From Methylopumilus universalis (GTDB lineage: Bacteria; Pseudomonadota; Gammaproteobacteria; Burkholderiales; Methylophilaceae): a stretch of 64,000 nt of DNA. The notes below the pieces were generated by a model. It had not been told where the DNA came from, searched no databases, and was given only the letters and a program-made list of their open reading frames with translations. The DNA lies in NCBI RefSeq assembly GCF_006363895.1, contig NZ_CP040953.1, one strand, 5' to 3'. A program made the translations under genes and the position numbers. Below are positions 43,880-52,348 of the stretch, piece after piece (the stretch's first letter is position 1; each line of letters begins with the position of its first letter).

Positions 43880-45085
43880 TTAAACAGAGAGGGCACGTTT
43901 GATGCGTTTCATTGCCTCTATTAGATTTTCCATGGAAGTTGCAAATGAAATTCTGAAATAACCATCCGAACCAAATGCAGATCCAGGAACTACTGCAACA
44001 CCTTCTTTTTCTAGTAAGTAGTCAGCTAAAGCAAGATCTGTTTTTTCTTTTAAAACCTTTTGATTAAACAAATGTTCGATGGCTTTTCTTGCATCAGGGA
44101 AAGCATAGAATGCGCCTTCAGCTTCAATGCAAGATAAGCCAGGGATTTCATTAAAGCTTTTTACAACATAAGCGTGTCTTTCTCTAAAGGCTTTAATCAT
44201 AGGATCCATACAGGCCTGATCTCCTGAAAGAGCAGCTTCGGCAGCAACTTGGGAAATTGAGGTAGGATTAGAAGTCGATTGTGATTGAAGTATTTCCATG
44301 GCTTTAATAATATAACTTGGCCCTGCTGCGTAACCTATTCGCCATCCAGTCATCGAATATGCTTTAGATACACCATTCATAACCACACATCGATCTTTTA
44401 ATGCTGGGTTTACATTTAGAATGTTATAAAAGGGCATATCTTTTAATTTGACATGCTCGTACATATCATCAGTGCCAATTAAAATATTAGGGTGTTTAAT
44501 AAGAACGTCAGCAAGTGATATCAATTCTTCTTTTGAATAAACAGCACCTGTTGGATTTGAAGGTGAATTTAAAATTACTAATTTTGTTTTCGGTGTAATT
44601 ACTTTTTCAAGCTGTGAAGCGGTCATTTTAAATTTTTGTTCAATGCCACATTCAACAATGATCGGTTTAGCATCAGAAACTAAAGCAATATCAGCATAAG
44701 ATACCCAGTAAGGTGCTGGAATAATAACTTCATCACCTGAATTTAAAACTGCAAGACAAAAATTAAAAACACATTGCTTACCACCCACGCCAACAATAAC
44801 TTCATTAAGACCATATTCGAGATTATTGTCACGTTTAAATTTTTCAATAATTGCTTTTTTTAAAGAAGGAATGCCTGAAACTGGCGTGTATTTGGTGAAA
44901 CCATTATCGATTGCTTTTTTTGCTGCGTCTTTAATGTGTTGGGGCGTATCAAAATCAGGTTCACCAGCGGCAAGTCCAATAATATCCTTGCCTTCTGATT
45001 TATAGCGCGCAGCTTTTGCCGTAATAGCAAGCGTTGGAGATTCTTTGATACGTCTGACACATTCAGATAATTTGATGGCTGACAA
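43880..45085 (-). CDS. class I aspartate aminotransferase
   Basis: A fold-type I PLP enzyme of 401 residues. NSPSNPTGAVYS is the conserved substrate loop, NGVSKAYSMTGWRIGYAAG contains the PLP lysine, and FRISFA near the C-terminus holds the carboxylate-binding Arg. This is the I-gamma (thermophilic/rhizobial) AspC subgroup, which may also act on prephenate. The start codon appears to be TTG. Confidence 0.88.
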   Translation of the reverse strand: MSAIKLSECVRRIKESPTLAITAKAARYKSEGKDIIGLAAGEPDFDTPQHIKDAAKKAIDNGFTKYTPVSGIPSLKKAIIEKFKRDNNLEYGLNEVIVGVGGKQCVFNFCLAVLNSGDEVIIPAPYWVSYADIALVSDAKPIIVECGIEQKFKMTASQLEKVITPKTKLVILNSPSNPTGAVYSKEELISLADVLIKHPNILIGTDDMYEHVKLKDMPFYNILNVNPALKDRCVVMNGVSKAYSMTGWRIGYAAGPSYIIKAMEILQSQSTSNPTSISQVAAEAALSGDQACMDPMIKAFRERHAYVVKSFNEIPGLSCIEAEGAFYAFPDARKAIEHLFNQKVLKEKTDLALADYLLEKEGVAVVPGSAFGSDGYFRISFATSMENLIEAMKRIKRALSV

Positions 45086-45158
45086 TTTTAATCCAGGGAT
45101 GATTAATCAATGCCCTTATTTTACGCAAAAAGAACTTGAGTTGAAATAGACTTTTAAT

Positions 45159-46187
45159 CTATTCGCAAGTCTTAGAGCATCCAACGAGCTTATAATAATC
45201 TTCAAGAAGGTCAGGATTAATTTTAGAAATTTTTTCTTGAATTGCCTTAATTTCCTTCTTATCGTCTTTAGATTTGGCAATAAATCCTAACCTCAAAAGT
45301 GCATCTGTATTTTGGTCATCTAACATGATGGATCGGCGATATGCTGTTTCAGCTGCATTAAGATCCTTAAGACGTTCATTTGCTAAACCAAGTTCAAACC
45401 AGGCTTCAGCATTATTATTTTCTTTTTTTGTCCATTCTAAAGATATATCGAGTAGTTTTTTCCAGTCTTCTTTAATGGTTGGAATAGCTATTTGAAGGAA
45501 GAGTGGTTTTTTGTTCTCTTCTTCTTCCCATAAAGCTTTTCCGACAACTGGAAATGTAGTTTCATTGGGTTTGTTCTTGAGTGCATTGAGCCATTCAATC
45601 GGCAGGGCATAGTAAAAAGAGTTTCGTCCAGAAGTTTTAAAGGTGTTGATGCCGATTAGTCTTCCTTCGGTATCAAATAACCCACTTCCAGAAGCGCCCA
45701 TTCTGAATTGCGCTGTACTTAAAATAATTTTACCTTGATCAAGATCGTAGGTCGATTTCACAACGCCTGCTGAAGTTAAGGGGGCAGGAGCTCCATTAGA
45801 ATGTCCGATAGCTATGACTCCTTGACCTTTTTTTAGGTCAGTACTTTTACCTATCAGGACGGGTTTAGTTGCCATGCCAAAAGTTGTAACTAAACATAAA
45901 TCATGCCAATGATCAGCTTTTACAGCTGTCACTGAATACGTCTCTTCACCTTGGGATACCCAGGGCTGTTTTGTTTTTCTTAAAACATGACAGTTAGTTA
46001 TCACTTGATTGTCGCCTACAACAACACCGGATCCATAAGCCAGACCACCTGCATCGTTATATCCTCTAATCATAACAACACTAAAAAACGAACTCATTAA
46101 TTGATCTTTATTTAATGACCATGCATTTCCGGAGTAAAGAAAGATACTTACGAGAACAAGGGATATAAATTTAAATAATGGGTACAT
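45159..46187 (-). CDS. secreted trypsin-like serine protease with TPR tail
   Basis: A 342-residue protein. A signal peptide ends near residue 24 (YSGNAWS). The protease domain shows a catalytic triad: His67 in TNCHVL, Asp96 in WHDLCLV and Ser166 in GASGSGLFD, the HtrA-like chymotrypsin fold without a PDZ domain. From about residue 245, two or three TPR-like helical repeats follow (NNAEAWFELGLANERLKDLN). It is probably periplasmic. No substrate can be named, and neighbouring genes give no clue. Confidence 0.8.
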   Translation of the reverse strand: MYPLFKFISLVLVSIFLYSGNAWSLNKDQLMSSFFSVVMIRGYNDAGGLAYGSGVVVGDNQVITNCHVLRKTKQPWVSQGEETYSVTAVKADHWHDLCLVTTFGMATKPVLIGKSTDLKKGQGVIAIGHSNGAPAPLTSAGVVKSTYDLDQGKIILSTAQFRMGASGSGLFDTEGRLIGINTFKTSGRNSFYYALPIEWLNALKNKPNETTFPVVGKALWEEEENKKPLFLQIAIPTIKEDWKKLLDISLEWTKKENNNAEAWFELGLANERLKDLNAAETAYRRSIMLDDQNTDALLRLGFIAKSKDDKKEIKAIQEKISKINPDLLEDYYKLVGCSKTCE

Positions 46188-46305
46188 AAGATAAAGTTTC
46201 TAAAAAGTATAATATTTACTTGACTGGGTGCTCCATTAAAAGTTCTTATTAGTTTTGCACATATTTTCTTTTCTAAATCTTTTTTAAAAGTAGAATATCA
46301 CTATC

Positions 46306-48345
46306 TTGTTACTTTCATTTCCAAATAGCCCGTATCAGTTATTTCAACCATTCTCCCCTGCGGGCGATCAGCCTCAGGCCATTGATCTTTTAACAAAAGG
46401 CATTGTAGATGGAAAGAAATTTCAAACGCTTTTAGGTGTTACAGGCTCAGGTAAAACATTTACGATTGCAAATGTCATTGCAAGAATAGGTAAGCCTGCC
46501 ATTGTCATGGCCCCTAATAAAACTTTAGCAGCACAACTTTACTCAGAATTTAGAGAGTTTTTTCCACAAAATGCAGTGGAATATTTTGTATCTTATTACG
46601 ATTATTACCAACCAGAAGCTTATGTCCCTGCACGAGATCTTTTTATTGAAAAAGACTCGAGTATTAACGAACATATCGAGCAGATGCGGCTATCCGCGAC
46701 TAAAGCACTTCTTGAGCGTGACGACAGTATTATTGTAGCTACAGTTTCGGCAATCTATGGCATTGGGGATCCTGTCGATTACCAGGGTATGGTCATGCAA
46801 CTGGTACAGGGCGAAAAATTGTTACAACGTAATATTATTTTACGGTTAGTTTCCATGCAATATGATCGCAATGATTTTGATTTTTCACGCGGAGCTTTTA
46901 GGGTTAGAGGCGATACGATTGATATATTCCCCGCTGAAAACTCAGAAACTGCAATTAGAGTCACTTTGTTTGATGACCTCATTGAATCTATTACGCTATT
47001 TGATCCTCTAACAGGACAAATGTATAAAAAGGTAAGTCATTTTACTGTGTATCCATCAAGTCATTATGTGACTCCTCGAGACACGGTAGTTAGAGCTATC
47101 GAAAAAATCAAAAATGAATTGAGAGAGCGCTCTGATTACTTTGTTAAGGCAAATAAATTAGTTGAGGCACAAAGAATTGAACAGCGGACTCGTTTTGATA
47201 TTGAGATGTTAAATGAAATAGGTTTTTGCAAGGGCATTGAAAATTATTCGAGACATTTGTCAGGAAGAAATCCAGGCGACCCACCCCCAACTTTAATTGA
47301 GTATTTACCTAAAGATGCTTTAATGATTATTGATGAAAGCCATGTCACTGTCCCTCAGGTGGGCGGCATGTATAAAGGAGATCGCGCAAGAAAAGAAAAT
47401 TTAGTGGAGTATGGTTTTAGATTGCCTTCAGCCTTGGATAATCGACCTTTAAAGTTTGAAGAGTTTGAAAAAACAATGCGGCAATGTATTTTTGTATCTG
47501 CAACACCAGCCGATTATGAGGCTGCCCATACAGAGCAAATTGTAGAACAGGTCGCAAGGCCTACTGGACTTATTGACCCGGAAATTACTGTGAAACCGGC
47601 AGATACCCAAGTGGACGATTTGTTGAGTGAGATTAATCTTCGTGTTGTTAAAAATGAAAGGGTATTGGCGACTACTTTAACTAAACGTATGGCTGAAGAT
47701 TTGACTGATTATTTATCTGAACACCAAATAAAAGTGCGTTATCTTCATTCCGATATTGATACCGTTGAACGTGTTGAAATTATCCGTGACTTAAGATTGG
47801 GTAAGTTTGATGTTGTCGTAGGTATTAATTTATTAAGAGAGGGCTTAGATATTCCTGAAGTTTCATTAGTTGCTGTCTTAGATGCTGACAAAGAAGGATT
47901 TTTAAGATCCGAACGTTCGCTTATACAAACAGCTGGGAGAGCAGCCCGGAATCTCAATGGACAAGTGATTTTTTATGCTAATAAGATCACGCGAAGCATG
48001 AAGATTGCAATCGATGAGACTAATCGAAGACGCACTAAGCAAATTGCATTTAACCTCGAGAATGGCATTACGCCAGTGGGGGTGATTAAAAAAATTAAAG
48101 ACATTATTGAAGGTACTTTTGATAAAGAAGAAGTGGACTTTAATCGAGCTCTCAAGAAAGAAGAGGCTCGCTATGACCATCTTAATGAAAAGCAGATGGC
48201 CAAAGAAATCCAAAAAATTGAAAAGGGCATGCAAACGGCGGCTCGTAATTTGGAGTTCGAAAAAGCGGCTCAACTTCGAGATGAGGCCAAATTCCTTAAA
48301 GAAAGGCTTTATGGGGCCGGGCTTAAGGACCGAATTGACCTTTAA
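46306..48345 (+). CDS. uvrB: excinuclease ABC subunit B
   Basis: DNA helicase-like damage verification subunit of nucleotide excision repair. Walker A is GVTGSGKTF, the beta-hairpin region includes YYDYYQPEAYVP, the DEAD-like box is IDESH, and a C-terminal UVR motif that contacts UvrC covers about residues 635-670. It is 679 residues long. The start is TTG, placed just before the conserved SPAGDQPQAI. TAGAAT lies 9 bases upstream. Confidence 0.95.
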   Translation: MLLSFPNSPYQLFQPFSPAGDQPQAIDLLTKGIVDGKKFQTLLGVTGSGKTFTIANVIARIGKPAIVMAPNKTLAAQLYSEFREFFPQNAVEYFVSYYDYYQPEAYVPARDLFIEKDSSINEHIEQMRLSATKALLERDDSIIVATVSAIYGIGDPVDYQGMVMQLVQGEKLLQRNIILRLVSMQYDRNDFDFSRGAFRVRGDTIDIFPAENSETAIRVTLFDDLIESITLFDPLTGQMYKKVSHFTVYPSSHYVTPRDTVVRAIEKIKNELRERSDYFVKANKLVEAQRIEQRTRFDIEMLNEIGFCKGIENYSRHLSGRNPGDPPPTLIEYLPKDALMIIDESHVTVPQVGGMYKGDRARKENLVEYGFRLPSALDNRPLKFEEFEKTMRQCIFVSATPADYEAAHTEQIVEQVARPTGLIDPEITVKPADTQVDDLLSEINLRVVKNERVLATTLTKRMAEDLTDYLSEHQIKVRYLHSDIDTVERVEIIRDLRLGKFDVVVGINLLREGLDIPEVSLVAVLDADKEGFLRSERSLIQTAGRAARNLNGQVIFYANKITRSMKIAIDETNRRRTKQIAFNLENGITPVGVIKKIKDIIEGTFDKEEVDFNRALKKEEARYDHLNEKQMAKEIQKIEKGMQTAARNLEFEKAAQLRDEAKFLKERLYGAGLKDRIDL

Positions 48346-48351
48346 AAACCA

Positions 48352-48379
48352 TTGATTTAATTCAAAAAACACCTATAAT
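48352..48379 (+). promoter_or_regulatory. promoter of the rpsF operon
   Basis: TTGATT (48352-48357) and a perfect TATAAT (48374-48379) are 16 bases apart. The predicted start near 48386 leaves a leader of about 62 bases. Confidence 0.7.
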
Positions 48380-48397
48380 ACTCGATCTTTCTACCTT

Positions 48398-48426
48398 GCT
48401 TTACAGTGAGTTGCATCACTGAAAGC
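48398..48426 (+). promoter_or_regulatory. hairpin in the rpsF leader
   Basis: GCTTT (48398-48402) pairs with AAAGC (48422-48426), and CAGTGA (48404-48409) pairs with TCACTG (48416-48421). A single A at 48403 is bulged and the loop is GTTGCA. This 11-bp stem lies about 10 bases before the AAGGGG ribosome site of rpsF and may be the binding site for S6:S18 autoregulation. It lacks the CCG loop I associate with the described S6:S18 box. Confidence 0.45.
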
Positions 48427-48448
48427 TTTTAACCATAAGGGGATTTAT

Positions 48449-48826
48449 ATGCGACATTATGAAGTAGTATTTATCGTACATCCTGATCAAAGCGAACAAG
48501 TGCCTGGCATGATTGAACGCTACAGATCTCTAGTAACATCCAAAGGTGGAAAACTCCACCGCCTCGAAGATTGGGGTCGCAAACAGCTTGCTTACATGAT
48601 TGAAAAAATTCATAAAGCGCATTATGTGCTTATGAATATCGAATGCGACATTGAAACACTTGCAGAATTAGAGCATGCATTTAAGTTTAATGATGCCGTG
48701 TTACGTCATTTGATTATGAGCACAAAAACAGCCGTGACTGCACCATCGATTATGATGAAAGAAGAAAAATCAAAATCAGTGCTTGATAAAGATGAGCGCG
48801 CTGCACCTGAGGTTGCTGTAGCTTAA
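48449..48826 (+). CDS. rpsF: 30S ribosomal protein S6
   Basis: Small-subunit protein that pairs with S18. MRHYEVVFIVHPDQSEQVPGMIERY is summarised by its conserved start RHYEVVFIVHPD, and the motif RRLEDWGRK appears here as HRLEDWGRKQLAY. The C-terminal extension after about residue 100 is acidic and variable. AAGGGG is placed well before the ATG. It is the first gene of rpsF-priB-rpsR-rplI. Confidence 0.97.
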   Translation: MRHYEVVFIVHPDQSEQVPGMIERYRSLVTSKGGKLHRLEDWGRKQLAYMIEKIHKAHYVLMNIECDIETLAELEHAFKFNDAVLRHLIMSTKTAVTAPSIMMKEEKSKSVLDKDERAAPEVAVA

Positions 48827-48832
48827 TCTAGA

Positions 48833-49117
48833 TTGAATTGCTTAGAGATTTCTGGGGAAGTGTGCCATGTGGATCCGGTACGTTATACCCCCGCAGGAAT
48901 GCCAGCACTTAATCTTATTTTAAAACATAGCTCAGAGCAGATTGAGGCAAATTTAAAGCGAACAATCAATTGTGAGTTAAGCGCAAAAATTATGGGTAAT
49001 GATGCATTGATACCTTTAAAAATTGGCGACAGAATTAAAACAAAAGGGTTTATTGGAAATAAAAGCGCAAAAAGTAATCAGCTAATTTTCCATATTAATT
49101 TTATAGAATATCTATAG
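48833..49117 (+). CDS. priB: primosomal replication protein N (PriB)
   Basis: A 94-residue OB-fold single-strand DNA-binding protein used in replication restart with PriA. The sequence around PVRYTPAGMPALNLILKH and the position between rpsF and rpsR identify it. The start is TTG, 6 bases after rpsF. Confidence 0.92.
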   Translation: MNCLEISGEVCHVDPVRYTPAGMPALNLILKHSSEQIEANLKRTINCELSAKIMGNDALIPLKIGDRIKTKGFIGNKSAKSNQLIFHINFIEYL

Positions 49118-49126
49118 GAGTTTACG

Positions 49127-49354
49127 ATGGCTAGAGAAATGTACAAAAGAAGACGTTACTGCAGATTTAGTGCTGAAGGCATTAAAGAAGTGGATTACAA
49201 AGATGTTGATTTATTAAAAGACTTTATTACCGAAAATGGAAAACTTATTCCAGCTCGTATTACAGGTACTAAGGCGATTTATCAACGCCAACTCAATATT
49301 GCGGTGAAGCGCGCTCGTTTTTTAGCGCTTTTACCATACACTGATAAGCACTAA
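49127..49354 (+). CDS. rpsR: 30S ribosomal protein S18
   Basis: A 75-residue basic protein with the conserved RRRYCRFSAEG start, the VDYKDVDLLKDFI segment and the ARITGTKAIYQRQLN RNA-binding part. AGGAG lies 7 bases before the ATG. Confidence 0.97.
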   Translation: MAREMYKRRRYCRFSAEGIKEVDYKDVDLLKDFITENGKLIPARITGTKAIYQRQLNIAVKRARFLALLPYTDKH

Positions 49355-49366
49355 GGAGATTACAAG

Positions 49367-49819
49367 ATGCAAGTTATTTTATTAGAGAAAGTAGCTAATT
49401 TAGGAAACCTTGGTGACATCGTTAAAGTTAAGGACGGCTTTGGCCGTAATTTTTTAATTCCACAAGGTAAGGCTAAACGCGCGACAGATTCAAACAAGGC
49501 TGAATTTGAGGCAAAACGTGCAGAGCTTGAAAAACAACAAGTGGTACTTCTTGACGCTGCTAAAGAAAGAGCGAAAGCGCTTGCTGGTTTCACTTTATCT
49601 GTCACGCAAAAATCTGGCGTGGATGGCAAACTTTTTGGGTCAGTTACAAATACAGATATTGCTGAAGGTTTAACAGCAAAAAATATCAAGGTTGTGAAAG
49701 CTGAAATTCGTATGCCAAACGGTCCACTTAAAACAGTGGGTCAACATCAAGTGACTATTGCTTTACATCATGATGTAACAGTTGATATTTCAATTGACGT
49801 GATTGGTGAACCTGCTTAA
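49367..49819 (+). CDS. rplI: 50S ribosomal protein L9
   Basis: A 150-residue protein with the N-terminal domain MQVILLEKVANLGNLGDIV and GFGRNFLIPQGKA, the long connecting helix, and the C-terminal RNA-binding domain. AAGGAG is upstream of the ATG. It closes the operon: a strong terminator follows. Confidence 0.97.
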   Translation: MQVILLEKVANLGNLGDIVKVKDGFGRNFLIPQGKAKRATDSNKAEFEAKRAELEKQQVVLLDAAKERAKALAGFTLSVTQKSGVDGKLFGSVTNTDIAEGLTAKNIKVVKAEIRMPNGPLKTVGQHQVTIALHHDVTVDISIDVIGEPA

Positions 49820-49840
49820 TAAAAAGCAATCTATTTTTTT

Positions 49841-49867
49841 AAAGGCTGCCTAGAGCAGCCTTTTTTT
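49841..49867 (+). terminator. intrinsic terminator after rplI
   Basis: AAAGGCTGC (49841-49849) and GCAGCCTTT (49855-49863) form a 9-bp stem with a 5-base loop, followed by further T residues. Confidence 0.93.
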
Positions 49868-49874
49868 ATTCCGT

Positions 49875-49886
49875 TATAATTAATCC
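49875..49886 (+). promoter_or_regulatory. -10 box placing the dnaB start at the initiation codon
   Basis: TATAAT at 49875-49880, preceded by CCGT as in front of rmuC, lies 6 bases before the ATG. A start 7 bases after the box falls on the A of the ATG. There is no Shine-Dalgarno site, and the terminator directly upstream excludes much readthrough. Confidence 0.5.
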
Positions 49887-51266
49887 ATGGCAGACGATAT
49901 TCTTAATAATCTTAAATTACCACCTCACTCTATAGAGGCTGAGCAGTCCTTATTGGGCGGCTTGCTGATTGAAAATGAAGCGCTCGATAAAATCGCCGAT
50001 CTTGTATCGCCAAATGATTTTTATCGTCAAGATCATCGCTTAATTTACCAACATATTATTAAGCTTGTTGAGCAAAATAGCCCAGCCGATATTGTGACGG
50101 TTGCCGAATCCTTAGAAAAGAATGCTGAATTGGTGACGGTAGGGGGTATAAGCTATTTGGGCTCATTGGCACAGAATACCCCAACTTCTGCAAACATACG
50201 TCGATATGCCGAGATTGTTCGCGAACGTTCAATTATGAGACATTTAGTTGAGGTGGGATCTGATATTGCTGATAGCGCATTTGCTCCTCAAGGACGAGAT
50301 GCTCAGCAGCTCCTTGATGAGGCAGAGGCAAAGATCTTCCAAATTGCTGAAAAAGAGAAGCATGATCAATCAGGCTTTAAAGATATTAAAGAGCTTTTAC
50401 CCCAAGTAGCTCAAAGAATTGATGATTTATTCACTGCGGGAGCTAGTGATGTTACAGGTGTTCCTACAGGCTTTTCAGATCTAGATGCTATGACTTCAGG
50501 ACTTCAGCCTGGCGATCTTGTGATCGTTGCAGGACGCCCTTCAATGGGTAAGACCTCATTGGCACTTAATATGGCAGAGAATGTAGCCTTAGATACAGGG
50601 TTGCCGGTTGCAGTATTTTCAATGGAAATGGCATCTACTCAATTAACGATGCGTCTTTTAGGTTCGGTTGGTAGGCTGGATCAGCACAAAATGAGAACAG
50701 GGCGCCTAGAGGATGATGATTGGGAAAGATTAACACATGCATTAGGCAGGCTTAATGAGGCGCCTATACATATTGATGAAGGCGCTGGTTTAAACTCTTT
50801 TGATATCAGAGCGCGCGCCAGAAGACTTTCAAGGCAGTGCGGTAAATTAGGCTTGATTGTTATTGATTATCTTCAGTTGATGTCGGCACCTGGTGGTCGA
50901 CAAAGCGAAAATCGTGCGACAGAAATTTCTGAAATGTCACGATCGTTAAAAGCATTAGCAAAGGAACTAGATGTACCAGTTGTCGCATTATCTCAGCTTA
51001 ATCGAAGCGTTGAGCAGCGACCTGATAAACGGCCTGTAATGTCAGATTTAAGAGAATCAGGAGCGATTGAGCAAGATGCCGATTTAATACTTTTCATTTA
51101 TCGAGATGAAGTCTATAACCCTGATACGCCAGAAAAAGGTGTGGCAGAGATCATTATCGCAAAACAAAGAAATGGCCCTATTGGAAGAGTAAAACTGACA
51201 TTCTTAGGCGAGTATACGCGCTTTGAAAATTTTGCTAACCCAGGCTTTCAATCTTACGACGAATAA
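49887..51266 (+). CDS. dnaB: replicative DNA helicase DnaB
   Basis: Hexameric helicase of the replication fork. The N-terminal domain starts at LPPHSIEAEQSLLGGLL, and the RecA-like C-terminal domain has the P-loop AGRPSMGKTS and Walker B LIVIDYLQLM. No intein is present; the length is a normal 459. Confidence 0.97.
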   Translation: MADDILNNLKLPPHSIEAEQSLLGGLLIENEALDKIADLVSPNDFYRQDHRLIYQHIIKLVEQNSPADIVTVAESLEKNAELVTVGGISYLGSLAQNTPTSANIRRYAEIVRERSIMRHLVEVGSDIADSAFAPQGRDAQQLLDEAEAKIFQIAEKEKHDQSGFKDIKELLPQVAQRIDDLFTAGASDVTGVPTGFSDLDAMTSGLQPGDLVIVAGRPSMGKTSLALNMAENVALDTGLPVAVFSMEMASTQLTMRLLGSVGRLDQHKMRTGRLEDDDWERLTHALGRLNEAPIHIDEGAGLNSFDIRARARRLSRQCGKLGLIVIDYLQLMSAPGGRQSENRATEISEMSRSLKALAKELDVPVVALSQLNRSVEQRPDKRPVMSDLRESGAIEQDADLILFIYRDEVYNPDTPEKGVAEIIIAKQRNGPIGRVKLTFLGEYTRFENFANPGFQSYDE

Positions 51267-51271
51267 ATTAG

Positions 51272-52348
51272 ATGCGTCCTCTTAAGGTATTTGTTGATCA
51301 GGCTTCGCTGCGACATAACTTCGCCATTGTTAAGCAATTAGCTCCTAAATCAAAGATCATGTCAGTTGTAAAAGCAAATGGCTATGGACATGGGCTTATT
51401 AATGTCGCGCAAGGCTTAAGCGAGAGCGATGGTTTTGCAGTACTTAATTTAAATGAAGCTATTGATTTGAGAGAGCATGGTTTTGAGCAAGATATTTTAT
51501 TGCTAGAGGGTGCATTTGAATCTTACGAAATTTCTATTGCAGCAAAAATGCGTTTTAATCTTGTAGTTCATAATCTTCATCAATTACAAATGATTGAAAA
51601 ATTAAAACTTAATCATCCAATCGACATTCACTTTAAGATTAATACGGGTATGAATCGTTTAGGGTTTAATCCTAAAGAAGCAAAAGACATCCTTAAATCC
51701 ATGAAAAAAACATCTTATTTTAAATCAATTACATTGATGACTCATTTTGCAACTGCGGATGAGCCTAGAGGTGTTGATTGGCAATTTGACGTTTTTAATG
51801 ACATTGCTAATGATTTTGATTTTTCTCGTTCAGTTGCAAATTCTGCATCTATTATAAATTTTAAAAATACTCACCTTGATTGGGTGCGTCCTGGGATTAT
51901 GCTTTATGGAGCGTCGCCGATTGTGGGTCGAAAAAGCAGTACACTAAACCTTAAACCAGCTATGTATTTGAAAAGCAAAATTATTGCATTACAAAATTTA
52001 TCTAAAGATGATTCAGTTGGTTACGGTGAAACTTTTAAAGCTAAAAATGATATGCGGATAGCTGTTGTTGCATGTGGCTACGCCGATGGTTACCCTCGTC
52101 ATGCACCATCGGGAACGCCTGTATATGTTGAGGGAAAAAAAACATCGACAGTTGGAAGAGTTTCGATGGACATGCTTTACATTGATGTTACCGACATACC
52201 TCATGCATCCATTTCAAGTGATGTTGAGTTATGGGGTGAAAATATACCTGTAGATGATGTTGCAGAAAAAGCCGGTACAGTTGGTTACGAACTGCTCTGC
52301 GGTATTTCAGCTTCAAAAAGAGTTCCTATAGAAATAATCCATGGCTAA
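51272..52348 (+). CDS. alr: alanine racemase
   Basis: A PLP enzyme giving D-alanine for peptidoglycan. The PLP lysine is Lys34 in SVVKANGYGHG, and the segment VGYGETFKAK carries the catalytic tyrosine of the partner subunit. It is 358 residues long. The dnaB-alr order is common; the end overlaps radA by 8 bases. Confidence 0.95.
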   Translation: MRPLKVFVDQASLRHNFAIVKQLAPKSKIMSVVKANGYGHGLINVAQGLSESDGFAVLNLNEAIDLREHGFEQDILLLEGAFESYEISIAAKMRFNLVVHNLHQLQMIEKLKLNHPIDIHFKINTGMNRLGFNPKEAKDILKSMKKTSYFKSITLMTHFATADEPRGVDWQFDVFNDIANDFDFSRSVANSASIINFKNTHLDWVRPGIMLYGASPIVGRKSSTLNLKPAMYLKSKIIALQNLSKDDSVGYGETFKAKNDMRIAVVACGYADGYPRHAPSGTPVYVEGKKTSTVGRVSMDMLYIDVTDIPHASISSDVELWGENIPVDDVAEKAGTVGYELLCGISASKRVPIEIIHG

